The notes beneath the pieces were generated by a model that saw nothing but the letters and a program-made list of their open reading frames with translations, did not search any database and was not told the DNA's origin. 64,000 nt of DNA. Origin: Mesorhizobium sp. B4-1-3 (GTDB taxonomy: Bacteria; Pseudomonadota; Alphaproteobacteria; Rhizobiales; Rhizobiaceae). How positions within the stretch are numbered: the first letter of the stretch is position 1; every line of letters begins with the position of its first letter. A program made the translations under genes and the position numbers. Below, piece by piece: positions 1-7,459 of the stretch. The stretch spans positions 62,001 to 126,000 of the forward strand of contig NZ_VFTG01000001.1 in NCBI RefSeq assembly GCF_006439355.1, written 5' to 3'.

Positions 1-565
1 GGATCATGATGGCGCGGAACAGCCCTTGTTTAGCCGCGTCGTCGAGAACCTTGCCGAGCCGCTCGGCCTGTCCTTCCATGAAGAAACCGTTGGCCATGAA
101 AGGCGCCGTGGCGCGCGCTGTGGTGACGCCGATCAGCGCAACTTTGCCGCGCACGCGCAGATACGGAAAGGAATTGCGGTCGACCGGACTGTTGACGCCG
201 TCGCCCGTCATCCAGGGAGCCCACGCCCGGCAGACCTTGTCGAAGGCGCCCGGCACATAAGCGTCGTGATTGCCTGGCACCACGGAAACGTCGTGCGGCG
301 ATCCAAGCGTCTCCAGCCAGTGCTTCGCCATCTCGATCTCACCGTCGAGCGCCAGGTTGACGAGATCTCCGGTGACGGCGAGATGGTCCGGCGCGTTCGC
401 CTTGATGTCGGCGACGATGGTGTCGATGACGGCGTCATGCATATGGCGGCGTCGGTTGCGCTGCCAGTTGACATAGCCCAGCACCCGCTTGGACGCGAGA
501 TCGCGATAGGTTACATCGGGTAGCGGTCCCAGATGAGCGTCGGAAATATGCGCGAGCCTGAACAT
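1..565 (-). CDS. metallophosphoesterase (C-terminus beyond the window)
   Basis: This is a calcineurin-like phosphoesterase truncated by the window edge, with about 188 residues visible. The protein opens MFRLAHISDAHLG (metal-binding DxH), followed by VTGDLVN and VVPGNHD, the successive metal-ligand motifs of the family. The start is the ATG at 565, preceded on the minus strand by GAAGGG as ribosome binding site. Such proteins hydrolyse phosphomono- or diesters with a di-metal centre. The visible order of motifs fits the cAMP-phosphodiesterase-like (CpdA/Icc) branch, but the substrate cannot be told from this part. It is divergent from the NUDIX gene at 736. Confidence 0.85.
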   Translation of the reverse strand, partial: MFRLAHISDAHLGPLPDVTYRDLASKRVLGYVNWQRNRRRHMHDAVIDTIVADIKANAPDHLAVTGDLVNLALDGEIEMAKHWLETLGSPHDVSVVPGNHDAYVPGAFDKVCRAWAPWMTGDGVNSPVDRNSFPYLRVRGKVALIGVTTARATAPFMANGFFMEGQAERLGKVLDDAAKQGLFRAIMI

Positions 566-683
566 GATCCCTTCTTAAGCGACGCCGGCGAGGCTTTCCA
601 CTCACCCTTTGCTGTTCGCCCAAGCAGGTTCCGCAAAAGTGTCCCACGGCTTTGCAGCCAGAATCTGCGAAAAATAATGAAGG

Positions 684-725
684 CCAAGCAGATGTTCGTG
701 GGGCAACCCGCGAATATCTGCTTGG
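684..725 (+). promoter_or_regulatory. 19-bp hairpin with GCAA tetraloop in the NUDIX gene leader
   Basis: Bases 684-702 pair with 707-725. As plus-strand RNA all 19 positions pair, two of them as G-U wobbles (694/715 and 699/710), and the loop at 703-706 is GCAA, a GNRA tetraloop. The stem ends ten bases before the ATG at 736 and includes the first two G of the GGGGAT ribosome binding site. It could control translation or be a short mobile palindrome; function is inferred only from position. Confidence 0.6.
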
Positions 726-735
726 GGATCGTCGC

Positions 736-1239
736 ATGAACGACCGAGCCGATCCGGAAGAGGCGTTCCGCCAGACCGGCTGGCCGGGACTGCGGGCAAG
801 GCTGTTCCATTTTTACTTCCTGCTGCGCCGCCCCATGACACTCGGCGTGCGCGGACTGGTTTACGATCGCGCCTCCAATTCCGTCTTCCTGATCCGCCAC
901 ACCTATGTTCCAGGCTGGCAGTTGCCGGGCGGCGGCGTCGAGATCGGCGAGACGCTCGAGGAAGCACTGGCGCGCGAGCTGGCGGAGGAAGGCAACATCG
1001 CCCTGACGGCTCCGCCGGTACTGAAGTCGATGCATTTCAACCGCCGCTCCAGCAAGCGCGACCATGTCGGCCTTTATCTGATCGAAGCCTTCAGCCAGAC
1101 CGCGCCGAAACGGCCGGACCATGAGATCGCCGAAGCGGGCTTCTTCCCGATCGACAGCTTGCCCGGGGGCACGACGCCGGCGACTCTCCGGCGGATTGGA
1201 GAGATTTTCGGCGGCGTACGTATCTCGGCTTACTGGTGA
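736..1239 (+). CDS. NUDIX hydrolase
   Basis: NUDIX-fold pyrophosphohydrolase of 167 residues acting on nucleoside-diphosphate-linked substrates; the exact substrate is unknown. The Nudix box lies at about residues 65-88: G66, E72, R80-E81 and E84-E85 fit the GX5EX7REUXEEXGU pattern, except that the last Gly is replaced by Asn. The ATG at 736 is chosen over an upstream in-frame ATG at 652 because GGGGAT sits seven bases before it and because the longer version would translate through the leader hairpin. It is divergent from the metallophosphoesterase and convergent with the glutathionyl-hydroquinone reductase, whose stop lies right next to its own. Confidence 0.88.
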   Translation: MNDRADPEEAFRQTGWPGLRARLFHFYFLLRRPMTLGVRGLVYDRASNSVFLIRHTYVPGWQLPGGGVEIGETLEEALARELAEEGNIALTAPPVLKSMHFNRRSSKRDHVGLYLIEAFSQTAPKRPDHEIAEAGFFPIDSLPGGTTPATLRRIGEIFGGVRISAYW

Positions 1240-2226
1240 TCACGCCGCCTTCCTGAACCTGTTCCGGTCATGCGGCGCGGCATAGTCGAGCTCCGGCCCC
1301 GCCGGAACGATCCCCGTCGGGTTGATCGATCTGTGGCTGCCGTAATAATGCGCCTTGATGTGATGCAGGTTGACCGTGCCCGAAACGCCGGGCACCTGGT
1401 AGAGATCACGCAGATAGTTCGACAGGTTCGGATAGTCGGCGATGCGGCGCAGATTGCATTTGAAGTGGCCGACATAGACCGGATCGAAGCGCACCAGCGT
1501 CGTGAACAGCCGCCAGTCCGCCTCGGTGATGCACTCGCCGGCCAGATAGCGTCGCTTCGAAAGCCGCTCTTCGATCGCATCGAGCGCCGCGAACAACTCG
1601 CCGAACGCTTCCTCATAGGCTTTCTGCGTGGTGGCGAAGCCGGCCCGGTAGACGCCGTTGTTGATCGCCGGATAGACCAGCGCGTTGATCTTGTCGATCT
1701 CCGCGCGCAGCGCCGCCGGATAGAAGTCGAGACCCGCGTCGCTCCATTCGTCGAAGGCCGAATTGAACATGCGGATGATCTCGGAGGACTCGTTGTTGAC
1801 GATCGTCCTTTCCTGTTTGTCCCACAGAACCGGCACCGTTACACGGCCTGAATAGGCCGGGTCGGCCTTGGCATAGATCTGGTGCAGGAAATCGAGGCCG
1901 TAGAGCGTATCGCCAGTGGCGCCGTCCTCGGTTTTGAAGGTCCAGCCGTTTTCACCCATGAAATGGTGCACCACGGAGACGGAGATGATGCCCTCCAGCT
2001 TCTTGAGGGCACGGAAGATCAGCGTGCGATGCGCCCAGGGACAGGCGAGCGATACATACAGATGATAGCGGCCGGGTTCCGCCTTGAAGCCGCGCGTGCG
2101 CCCTTCCGCCGGCCTGCCGTCGCGCGTGATCCAGTCGCGCCATTGCGACTCCGTCCGCACGAAGCGTCCACCGCTGTCGGTGTTCGGCCCACGATCCTGC
2201 CATTTGCCTTCGATCAGCAATCCCAC
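1240..2226 (-). CDS. glutathionyl-hydroquinone reductase (Xi-class GST)
   Basis: A 328-residue GST-fold enzyme of the YqjG/ECM4/PcpF family, which uses glutathione to reduce S-glutathionyl-hydroquinones in the cytosol. The diagnostic CPWAHR motif places the catalytic Cys at residue 62, and the length matches the family (about 320-330). Downstream motifs such as ESSEIIRMFN and the all-alpha C-terminal domain (SKRRYLAGECITEADW) also fit. The start is GTG at 2226, with GAGGAG about nine bases upstream. It stands alone, convergent with the NUDIX gene. The role in quinone detoxification is family knowledge. Confidence 0.92.
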   Translation of the reverse strand: MGLLIEGKWQDRGPNTDSGGRFVRTESQWRDWITRDGRPAEGRTRGFKAEPGRYHLYVSLACPWAHRTLIFRALKKLEGIISVSVVHHFMGENGWTFKTEDGATGDTLYGLDFLHQIYAKADPAYSGRVTVPVLWDKQERTIVNNESSEIIRMFNSAFDEWSDAGLDFYPAALRAEIDKINALVYPAINNGVYRAGFATTQKAYEEAFGELFAALDAIEERLSKRRYLAGECITEADWRLFTTLVRFDPVYVGHFKCNLRRIADYPNLSNYLRDLYQVPGVSGTVNLHHIKAHYYGSHRSINPTGIVPAGPELDYAAPHDRNRFRKAA

Positions 2227-2538
2227 GCGAAAATCTCCTCGTGCCTCTACACATATCTAGATCGATAGGCGGGCGGGCGAAGCTTTCGGGCACTGAACAG
2301 TTCGTCAAACGACGACCAGCACCGTCAAACGGCGAACCAGTTCGCCAGTTGGCGCAAAGAAAGGCAAAAGACGCCGATTGCAGCGGCACAAAATTGGTGC
2401 TAGCGGAGGCGCCCATGTTCGACTTTGCCTCGATCCGGTTCGACCGACGACGAAAGGGCGCCCGCGCTTAAGAAGCGCTGACTGGCGAACGCTGCCGCTT
2501 TGCAGCAAACCTTCCTCGCATACCGGAACGCAAAGACC

Positions 2539-3144
2539 ATGAGCCTTGCCGACGTGAAATACCTGCCGGAAACCCCGGCGCATGATGCCGAAATCGAAGC
2601 CATCAACGACGAGGCCTTCGGCCCCGGCCGTTTCGTGCTTGCCGCCTACAAGATCCGCGAGGCCGGCGGGCACGACCGCTCGATGTCCTTTGTCGCCGTC
2701 AAGGACGATACGGTGATCGCATCGGTACGCATGACGCGCGTCGCTGCCGGCGCCGGTCGCGCCATGATGCTGGGCCCGCTTGCGGTGCGCCCCGCCTTCA
2801 AGAATCTCGGCATCGGCCGCAAGCTGGTCGCGATCGCGCTGGAGGCTGCCAGGAAGGCCGGTGCACCTGCCGTTATCCTGGTTGGTGACGAGCCATATTA
2901 TGGACCGCTCGGCTTCAAGCGCTTTCCGCGCGGACAGATCACTATGCCGCGCCCCGTCGATCTCGACCGGCTACTGCATCACGAGATCAAGCCGGGCGCC
3001 GTCACCCGTTTTGCCGGCGATGTCTGCCACGCCAGCACGGCAAGAGTTGCGGAATTTACCCCGGCTGTAGCGCGTTCGGCCGCCAGTGCGCAGCCGTCGA
3101 TCGACCCGCCTATTGCGGTTGCGCCGCCTTTGCGCGCTTCGTAG
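2539..3144 (+). CDS. GNAT family N-acetyltransferase (YhbS-like)
   Basis: A 201-residue acetyltransferase. The acetyl-CoA pyrophosphate loop is visible as GPLAVRPAFKNLGIGRKL at residues 79-96, followed by GDEPYYGPLGF, typical of the YhbS/COG3153 branch. The start is the ATG at 2539; an in-frame ATG at 2500 lacks a better ribosome site. The last 30 residues are Ala/Pro-rich (ARSAASAQPSIDPPIAVAPP) and look like a disordered tail. The acceptor substrate is unknown. The next gene on the strand, an SDR, starts 27 bases later. Confidence 0.85.
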   Translation: MSLADVKYLPETPAHDAEIEAINDEAFGPGRFVLAAYKIREAGGHDRSMSFVAVKDDTVIASVRMTRVAAGAGRAMMLGPLAVRPAFKNLGIGRKLVAIALEAARKAGAPAVILVGDEPYYGPLGFKRFPRGQITMPRPVDLDRLLHHEIKPGAVTRFAGDVCHASTARVAEFTPAVARSAASAQPSIDPPIAVAPPLRAS

Positions 3145-3171
3145 CATAATCCGGAATCCTGGGAGGCTTGC

Positions 3172-3933
3172 ATGAACCCGAACGGCCAGATCGCGATCGT
3201 CACCGGCGGGGGATCCGGCCTTGGCGAGGCGACGGCGCACGCGCTTGCCGCCAAGGGCGCCCGTGTCGCCATCCTCGATATCGGCATCGAGCGCGCGGCG
3301 AAGGTCGCGGCCGACATCGGCGGCATTGCCGTCCAATGCGATGTCTCTAGCGGCGACAGCGCCACGGTCGCGATCACCGAAGCGGCTGAAAAGCTTGGGC
3401 AGCCGCGCATCTTGGTCAATTGCGCCGGCATCGCCATCGGCGTGAAGACGATCGGCAAGGACGGACCGCATCCGCTCGATCAGTATCGCAAGGTGATCGA
3501 GATCAACCTGATCGGCACCTTCAACATGATCCGTCTCGTCGCCGACCGGGCGGCGAAGCTCGACCCGCTCGCCGGAGGCGAGCGCGGCGTCATCGTCAAC
3601 ACCGCCTCCGTCGCCGCCTATGACGGCCAGATCGGCCAGGCCGCCTACGCGGCCTCCAAGGGCGGCGTCGTCGGCATGACGCTGCCTGTGGCGCGCGACC
3701 TGGCGCGGTCCGGCATTCGCGTCTGCACCATCGCGCCCGGCATCTTCAAGACGCCGATGATGGCCGGCATGCCGCAGGAAGTGCAGGATTCGCTCGGCGC
3801 CTCGGTCCCCTTCCCACCCCGACTCGGCGAGCCCTCGGAATATGCCGCACTTGCCCTCCACATCGTCGAGAACCAGATGCTGAACGGCGAGACCATCCGC
3901 CTCGACGGCGCCATCCGCATGGCGCCGAAATAA
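3172..3933 (+). CDS. SDR family 3-hydroxyacyl-CoA dehydrogenase (HSD10-like)
   Basis: A 253-residue short-chain dehydrogenase. The Rossmann glycine motif is TGGGSGLG at residues 11-18, the NAG-type motif is VNCAGIA, and the catalytic residues are S146, Y159 and K163 (YAASK). The insert [28 protein letters not shown] is close to type-II 3-hydroxyacyl-CoA dehydrogenase (HSD17B10), which oxidises short or branched 3-hydroxyacyl-CoA with NAD. GGGAGG upstream of the ATG is a strong ribosome site. The CoA-transferase gene follows after five bases, so the pair is probably an operon for acyl-CoA breakdown. Confidence 0.88.
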   Translation: MNPNGQIAIVTGGGSGLGEATAHALAAKGARVAILDIGIERAAKVAADIGGIAVQCDVSSGDSATVAITEAAEKLGQPRILVNCAGIAIGVKTIGKDGPHPLDQYRKVIEINLIGTFNMIRLVADRAAKLDPLAGGERGVIVNTASVAAYDGQIGQAAYAASKGGVVGMTLPVARDLARSGIRVCTIAPGIFKTPMMAGMPQEVQDSLGASVPFPPRLGEPSEYAALALHIVENQMLNGETIRLDGAIRMAPK

Positions 3934-3938
3934 GCGGG

Positions 3939-5126
3939 ATGGCTGGCTCGCCGACAGGCGCCGGTGCCTCTCCCGAAAAGACTGGCCCGCTCGCCGGCCT
4001 GAAAGTGATCGAGATGGCCGGGCTTGGTCCGGTGCCGCTTGCCGCCCTGATGCTGTCCGAGATGGGCGCCGAGGTGCTGCGCATCGAACGCGCCGATTCC
4101 GGCCAGCCGCTTCTGAGCCTGCCGGACGAATACGATTTCGACCGCCATGGCCGTTCCATCCTCAAGCTTGACCTGAAACGTCCGGCGGGCGCGGAACTGC
4201 TGCTGCGCCTTGCGGCAAAGGCCGACATCCTCGTCGAAGGCTTCCGACCCGGCGTGATGGAACGGCTCGGCCTCGGGCCTGCTGTCGTGCTCCGGTGCAA
4301 TCCGGCGCTGATCTATGGCCGCCTGACCGGTTTCGGCCAGGACGGGCCGCTGTCCGGGCGAGCCGGGCACGACATCACCTATCTCGCCTATGCGCGCCTG
4401 TTGCATGCGGTCGGCAGGCAGGACGCGCCGCCGGTGCCGCCGCTCAACCTCGTCGCCGACCAAGGCGGCGGCGCCATGATGCTGATCGCAGGCGTGCTCG
4501 CCGCACTTTTCCAGCGCTCCCGGACCGGCAAGGGCCAGGTGATCGATGCCTCGATGATCGAGGGAGCCTCGATGCTCGCAGCACCGATCCACGCCTATAT
4601 GGCGTCGGGTCTCTGGAGCGACAGGCGCGGCGAGAATCTGCTCGATTCCGGCGCGCCGTTCTACGATACCTATGAGACCGCGGACGCAAGGCACATTGCC
4701 GTCGGCTGCCTCGAACCGCGCTTCTTCGCCGAATTCGCCAGGCTGCTGCCGCTCGACAGTCGTTTTGTGGGCACCCAGTACGACAAGTCGTCGTGGCTCG
4801 CGATGCGCGCCGCCATTGCCGGCCGGGTCAGGGAAAGAACACGCGACGAATGGGCCGCTGTTTTCGCCGCGACCGACGCCTGCGTAGCGCCGGTGCTGTC
4901 CCTGGCCGAAGCCAGGAACCATCCGCACAACCGCGCAAGGCAAAGCTTCGTGAAGTCCGGCGGGCTCGATCGCCCCGCGCCCGCGCCGCGTTTCTCGCAA
5001 AACCCGCGGTCGCCTGCCGCGGCGCCGGCCGTCGCCGATCGGAAGCCGTCTGGCATATTGACCCATTTCGGCTTCAGCGAAGAGGAGATCGCAGCCCTTG
5101 CAAAGGCGGGTGCAATCGACCGATAA
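3939..5126 (+). CDS. CaiB/BaiF family III CoA-transferase (alpha-methylacyl-CoA racemase-like)
   Basis: A 395-residue class III CoA-transferase or racemase. The N-terminal LKVIEMAGLGPVPLA, the GFRPGVMERLG motif and the RAGHDITYLA segment (H144, D145) are typical of the alpha-methylacyl-CoA racemase (AMACR) branch. Such enzymes interconvert 2-methylacyl-CoA epimers or move CoA between carboxylic acids. It follows the HSD10-like dehydrogenase by five bases, and both would fit branched-chain or sterol side-chain acyl-CoA degradation. The first 15 residues are low complexity, so an internal start is possible. Racemase and transferase cannot be separated by eye. Confidence 0.85.
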   Translation: MAGSPTGAGASPEKTGPLAGLKVIEMAGLGPVPLAALMLSEMGAEVLRIERADSGQPLLSLPDEYDFDRHGRSILKLDLKRPAGAELLLRLAAKADILVEGFRPGVMERLGLGPAVVLRCNPALIYGRLTGFGQDGPLSGRAGHDITYLAYARLLHAVGRQDAPPVPPLNLVADQGGGAMMLIAGVLAALFQRSRTGKGQVIDASMIEGASMLAAPIHAYMASGLWSDRRGENLLDSGAPFYDTYETADARHIAVGCLEPRFFAEFARLLPLDSRFVGTQYDKSSWLAMRAAIAGRVRERTRDEWAAVFAATDACVAPVLSLAEARNHPHNRARQSFVKSGGLDRPAPAPRFSQNPRSPAAAPAVADRKPSGILTHFGFSEEEIAALAKAGAIDR

Positions 5127-5162
5127 CCGGAGAACGAAAATCAACTTATCTCGGGTGAGCCT

Positions 5163-5933
5163 GTGACCGAGCCGAAAAAAGACGTCATCCGCGAAACCGA
5201 CGCCGAAGCGGTCAGGCTGGCGAAAACCCTGATCCGCTCGGCGCGTTTCGGCGCGCTCGCCGCGATCGAGCCTGGCACCGGCGCGCCGCTGGCAAGCCGG
5301 GTCGGCGTCGCCACCGACATCGACGGCGCGCCGCTGATCCTGATCTCGATGCTGTCCGCGCACACCGGGGCGTTGCTCGCCGATCCGCGCTGTTCGCTGC
5401 TGCTCGGCGAACCCGGCAAGGGCGACCCGCTGGCGCATCCGCGCATCAGCCTTGCGTGCCGCGCCTTGCGGCTGGAAAGGGGATCGGCCGATCAGATCCG
5501 CGCCGAGCGGCGCTACCTCAACCGCAATCCGAAAGCGAAGCTTTATGCCGGGCTCGGCGACTTCTCGTTCTTCCGGCTAGAGCCCGAGCGCGCCAGCCTG
5601 AACGGCGGCTTCGGCAAGGCCTTTCTTCTCCACCGCGACGATTTCATTACCGGCGCAGCCCTTGTCGAGGAGTTCGCCGGCAGCGAACAGGCGGCACTCG
5701 ATCACATGAACGCCGATCATCGCGACGCGCTCGCCCTTTATGCACGCCATTTCGGCCGCGCCGAGGGCGACGGCTGGATCGCCACCGGTTTCGACCCCGA
5801 TGGCATGGATCTCGCCGCCCCGGATGCGACCTGCAGGATTTTCTTCCCCCAGCCTCTGCAAAGCGCGCGCGAATTGCGTTCCGCGCTTGTCGCGATGGCA
5901 AAGGCGGGGCGCGTGGCAGAGCAAGAGCGATAG
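5163..5933 (+). CDS. HugZ-like pyridoxamine-phosphate-oxidase-fold protein with DUF2470
   Basis: A 256-residue protein with an N-terminal split-barrel FMN/heme-binding domain (about residues 15-160, including ASRVGVATDIDGAPLI) and a C-terminal DUF2470 domain (about 180-250, starting DHMNADHRDALALYARHF). This architecture is that of HugZ/HutZ heme-utilisation oxygenases and of plant DUF2470 proteins. The start is GTG at 5163 with a GGGTGAG-like site upstream. The heme role is family knowledge; FMN-dependent functions are equally possible. It follows the CoA-transferase by 36 bases on the same strand. Confidence 0.82.
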   Translation: MTEPKKDVIRETDAEAVRLAKTLIRSARFGALAAIEPGTGAPLASRVGVATDIDGAPLILISMLSAHTGALLADPRCSLLLGEPGKGDPLAHPRISLACRALRLERGSADQIRAERRYLNRNPKAKLYAGLGDFSFFRLEPERASLNGGFGKAFLLHRDDFITGAALVEEFAGSEQAALDHMNADHRDALALYARHFGRAEGDGWIATGFDPDGMDLAAPDATCRIFFPQPLQSARELRSALVAMAKAGRVAEQER

Positions 5934-6090
5934 TTGATCGCGAGCCGGCGAAAGCAACGCTTGAGATTTAGATAAAATGATCTACCTTCGTTTCGACGCT
6001 GATTCAAAAGCGCCCATCGACATCTGAACATTGTGGAATCAGGCGCCATTGCCCCCTGGCGCCAGGATGAGCCAGACCCTTGGGGGATCT

Positions 6091-6429
6091 ATGATCTCAA
6101 ATAAGCTTATCGCCAATGCGGAATCGGCAGCCGCGTTTCTCACGCTCATGGGCAACGAAAAGCGACTGCTGATCGTGGCCCATCTAATGGATGGCGAAAT
6201 GTCGGTCGGCGCCATCGCCGAGAAGGTGCAGCTCAGCCAATCCGCGCTGTCGCAGCACCTCGCCAAGCTGAGGGCACTTGATCTCGTTGAGACCCGGCGC
6301 GACCGCCAAATGATCTACTATTCCTGCAAATCCGAAGCGGTTCGCGAATTGCTGCGCATGCTGGAAGGCATTTTCGGCGAAGGCGATCTTTCCCAGATGG
6401 CCTACCGGTTGCGCCGCGCCGGGACTTGA
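6091..6429 (+). CDS. ArsR family transcriptional regulator (NolR-like)
   Basis: A 112-residue winged-helix repressor. The HTH core (VGAIAEKVQLSQSALSQHL) and the wing (LVETRRDRQMIYYS) are very like rhizobial NolR, which represses nodulation and growth-phase genes in Sinorhizobium. No ArsR-type cysteine metal site (ELCVCDL) is present, so metal sensing is unlikely. The start is the ATG at 6091 because GGGGGA lies five bases ahead; ATGs at 6031 and 6067 are in frame but less well placed. The upstream gap (5934-6090) is relatively AT-rich and holds GGCGCC repeats that could be an autoregulatory operator. True NolR orthology is not proven. Confidence 0.82.
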   Translation: MISNKLIANAESAAAFLTLMGNEKRLLIVAHLMDGEMSVGAIAEKVQLSQSALSQHLAKLRALDLVETRRDRQMIYYSCKSEAVRELLRMLEGIFGEGDLSQMAYRLRRAGT

Positions 6430-6451
6430 CCCGCGGTTCCAGTCGCTCATA

Positions 6452-6476
6452 CCTCGCCGACCACTCTTCGGCGAGG
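6452..6476 (+). promoter_or_regulatory. hairpin covering the ribosome binding site of the SpoU methyltransferase
   Basis: CCTCGCCGA (6452-6460) pairs perfectly with TCGGCGAGG (6468-6476) around a seven-base loop. The right arm contains the GAGG that serves as ribosome site for the ATG at 6482. There is no T-run, so translational control, or a weak end of the arsR transcript, is more likely than a classical terminator. Confidence 0.45.
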
Positions 6477-6481
6477 CGTGC

Positions 6482-7279
6482 ATGAACCTCATCCCTATCG
6501 ACGATCCCCAGGACCCCCGCGTCGCCGCCTATCTCGACATCCGCGAGCGCGATCTCGTGGGCCGGCAGGGCCGCTTCGTCGCCGAAGGCAAGGTGGTGCT
6601 GGACCTCCTGTTGTCGACCGGGCGCTTCGCCGCCGAGTCTGCGCTCATCCTCGAAAACAGGCTGGCCGGCGTGCAGGAAATCTTGCGCAAGGCGTTGCCG
6701 GATTTCCCCGTCTATGTTGCCGCCGGTGAGGTCATGGACCGGATCGCCGGCTTCCACATGCACCGCGGCATCCTGGCGATCGGCATGCGCGGCGCGCCGG
6801 CGCCCGCCGAAATTCTGGTGGAGGCTCTGCCCAGGCGCGCGTTGGCCGTCGTCCTGGTCGGCATATCCAACCACGACAATATGGGGGCGATCTTCCGCAA
6901 TGCCGCGGCCTTCGGCGCGGACGCGGTGCTGCTCGACCCGACCTGCTGCGATCCACTCTACCGCAAGGCAATCCGCGTTTCGGTCGGCGCGGCGCTGAAG
7001 GTTCCCTTCGCGTCCTTCGGCGATACCGGAGCCTTCACCGCGACGCTCGATCGACTTGACTTCAGCCAGTTCGCTCTGTCGCCGAGCGGAGCAACCGACA
7101 TCCGCGTCGCGAAGCGGCCAGCGAGGCTGGCGCTCTATCTCGGCACCGAAGGCGAAGGCCTGCCGCGGGACCTGCTTGCCAGGCTGCGCACGGTGAGGAT
7201 CGGCATGGCGGAAGGCTTCGACAGCCTGAACGTCGCCGCAGCGTCGGCGATCGCCCTGCATCACTTTTCGAACCGGTAG
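6482..7279 (+). CDS. TrmH/SpoU family RNA 2'-O-methyltransferase
   Basis: A 265-residue SPOUT RNA methyltransferase. The three knot motifs are visible: motif 1 NHDNMGAIFRNAAAFG, motif 2 YLGTEGEGLP, and motif 3 FDSLNVAAASAIALHHF. An N-terminal substrate-binding domain (about residues 1-100, RFVAEGKVVLDLLL) marks the TrmH/RlmB type. It methylates a ribose 2'-OH in rRNA or tRNA using S-adenosylmethionine; the target nucleotide cannot be assigned. It lies 52 bases after the arsR gene and may be co-transcribed with it. Confidence 0.9.
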   Translation: MNLIPIDDPQDPRVAAYLDIRERDLVGRQGRFVAEGKVVLDLLLSTGRFAAESALILENRLAGVQEILRKALPDFPVYVAAGEVMDRIAGFHMHRGILAIGMRGAPAPAEILVEALPRRALAVVLVGISNHDNMGAIFRNAAAFGADAVLLDPTCCDPLYRKAIRVSVGAALKVPFASFGDTGAFTATLDRLDFSQFALSPSGATDIRVAKRPARLALYLGTEGEGLPRDLLARLRTVRIGMAEGFDSLNVAAASAIALHHFSNR

Positions 7280-7315
7280 TGCCCGACCTGGAGCCCGAAC
7301 AGCTGCGACGCTTGG

Positions 7316-7459
7316 AGGTGTGTTGAGATTCAGGTCAGGCCGAGGCGGGTTCCGAGAACCGGCCCACCCTCAAGTCATGGATGCTTCAGCCGGCGAAGAC
7401 CGGAAGCGCAGGAAACCGGCATTTGCAGGCCGGCCTCACCTGAATATCAGCACACCTCA
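7316..7459. repeat. dispersed ~140-nt element with terminal inverted repeats, copy 1
   Basis: Both ends carry the same inverted sequence: the left end reads AGGTGTGTTGAGATTCAGGT and the complement of the right end reads AGGTGTGCTGATATTCAGGT. The 50 bases at the right (around GCATTTGCAGGCCGGCCTC) recur almost unchanged in copy 2 at 36450-36590. The right end contains the TGA stop of the minus-strand coiled-coil gene (7457-7459). It sits between two convergent gene ends and may serve as a bidirectional terminator or be a MITE/REP-type element. Confidence 0.72.

Noticed and set aside
3645..5438. 597-aa open frame on the minus strand
   Set aside because: It is antisense to the SDR, CoA-transferase and HugZ-like genes, is rich in Arg/Gly/His as GC-rich shadow frames are, and shows no domain.
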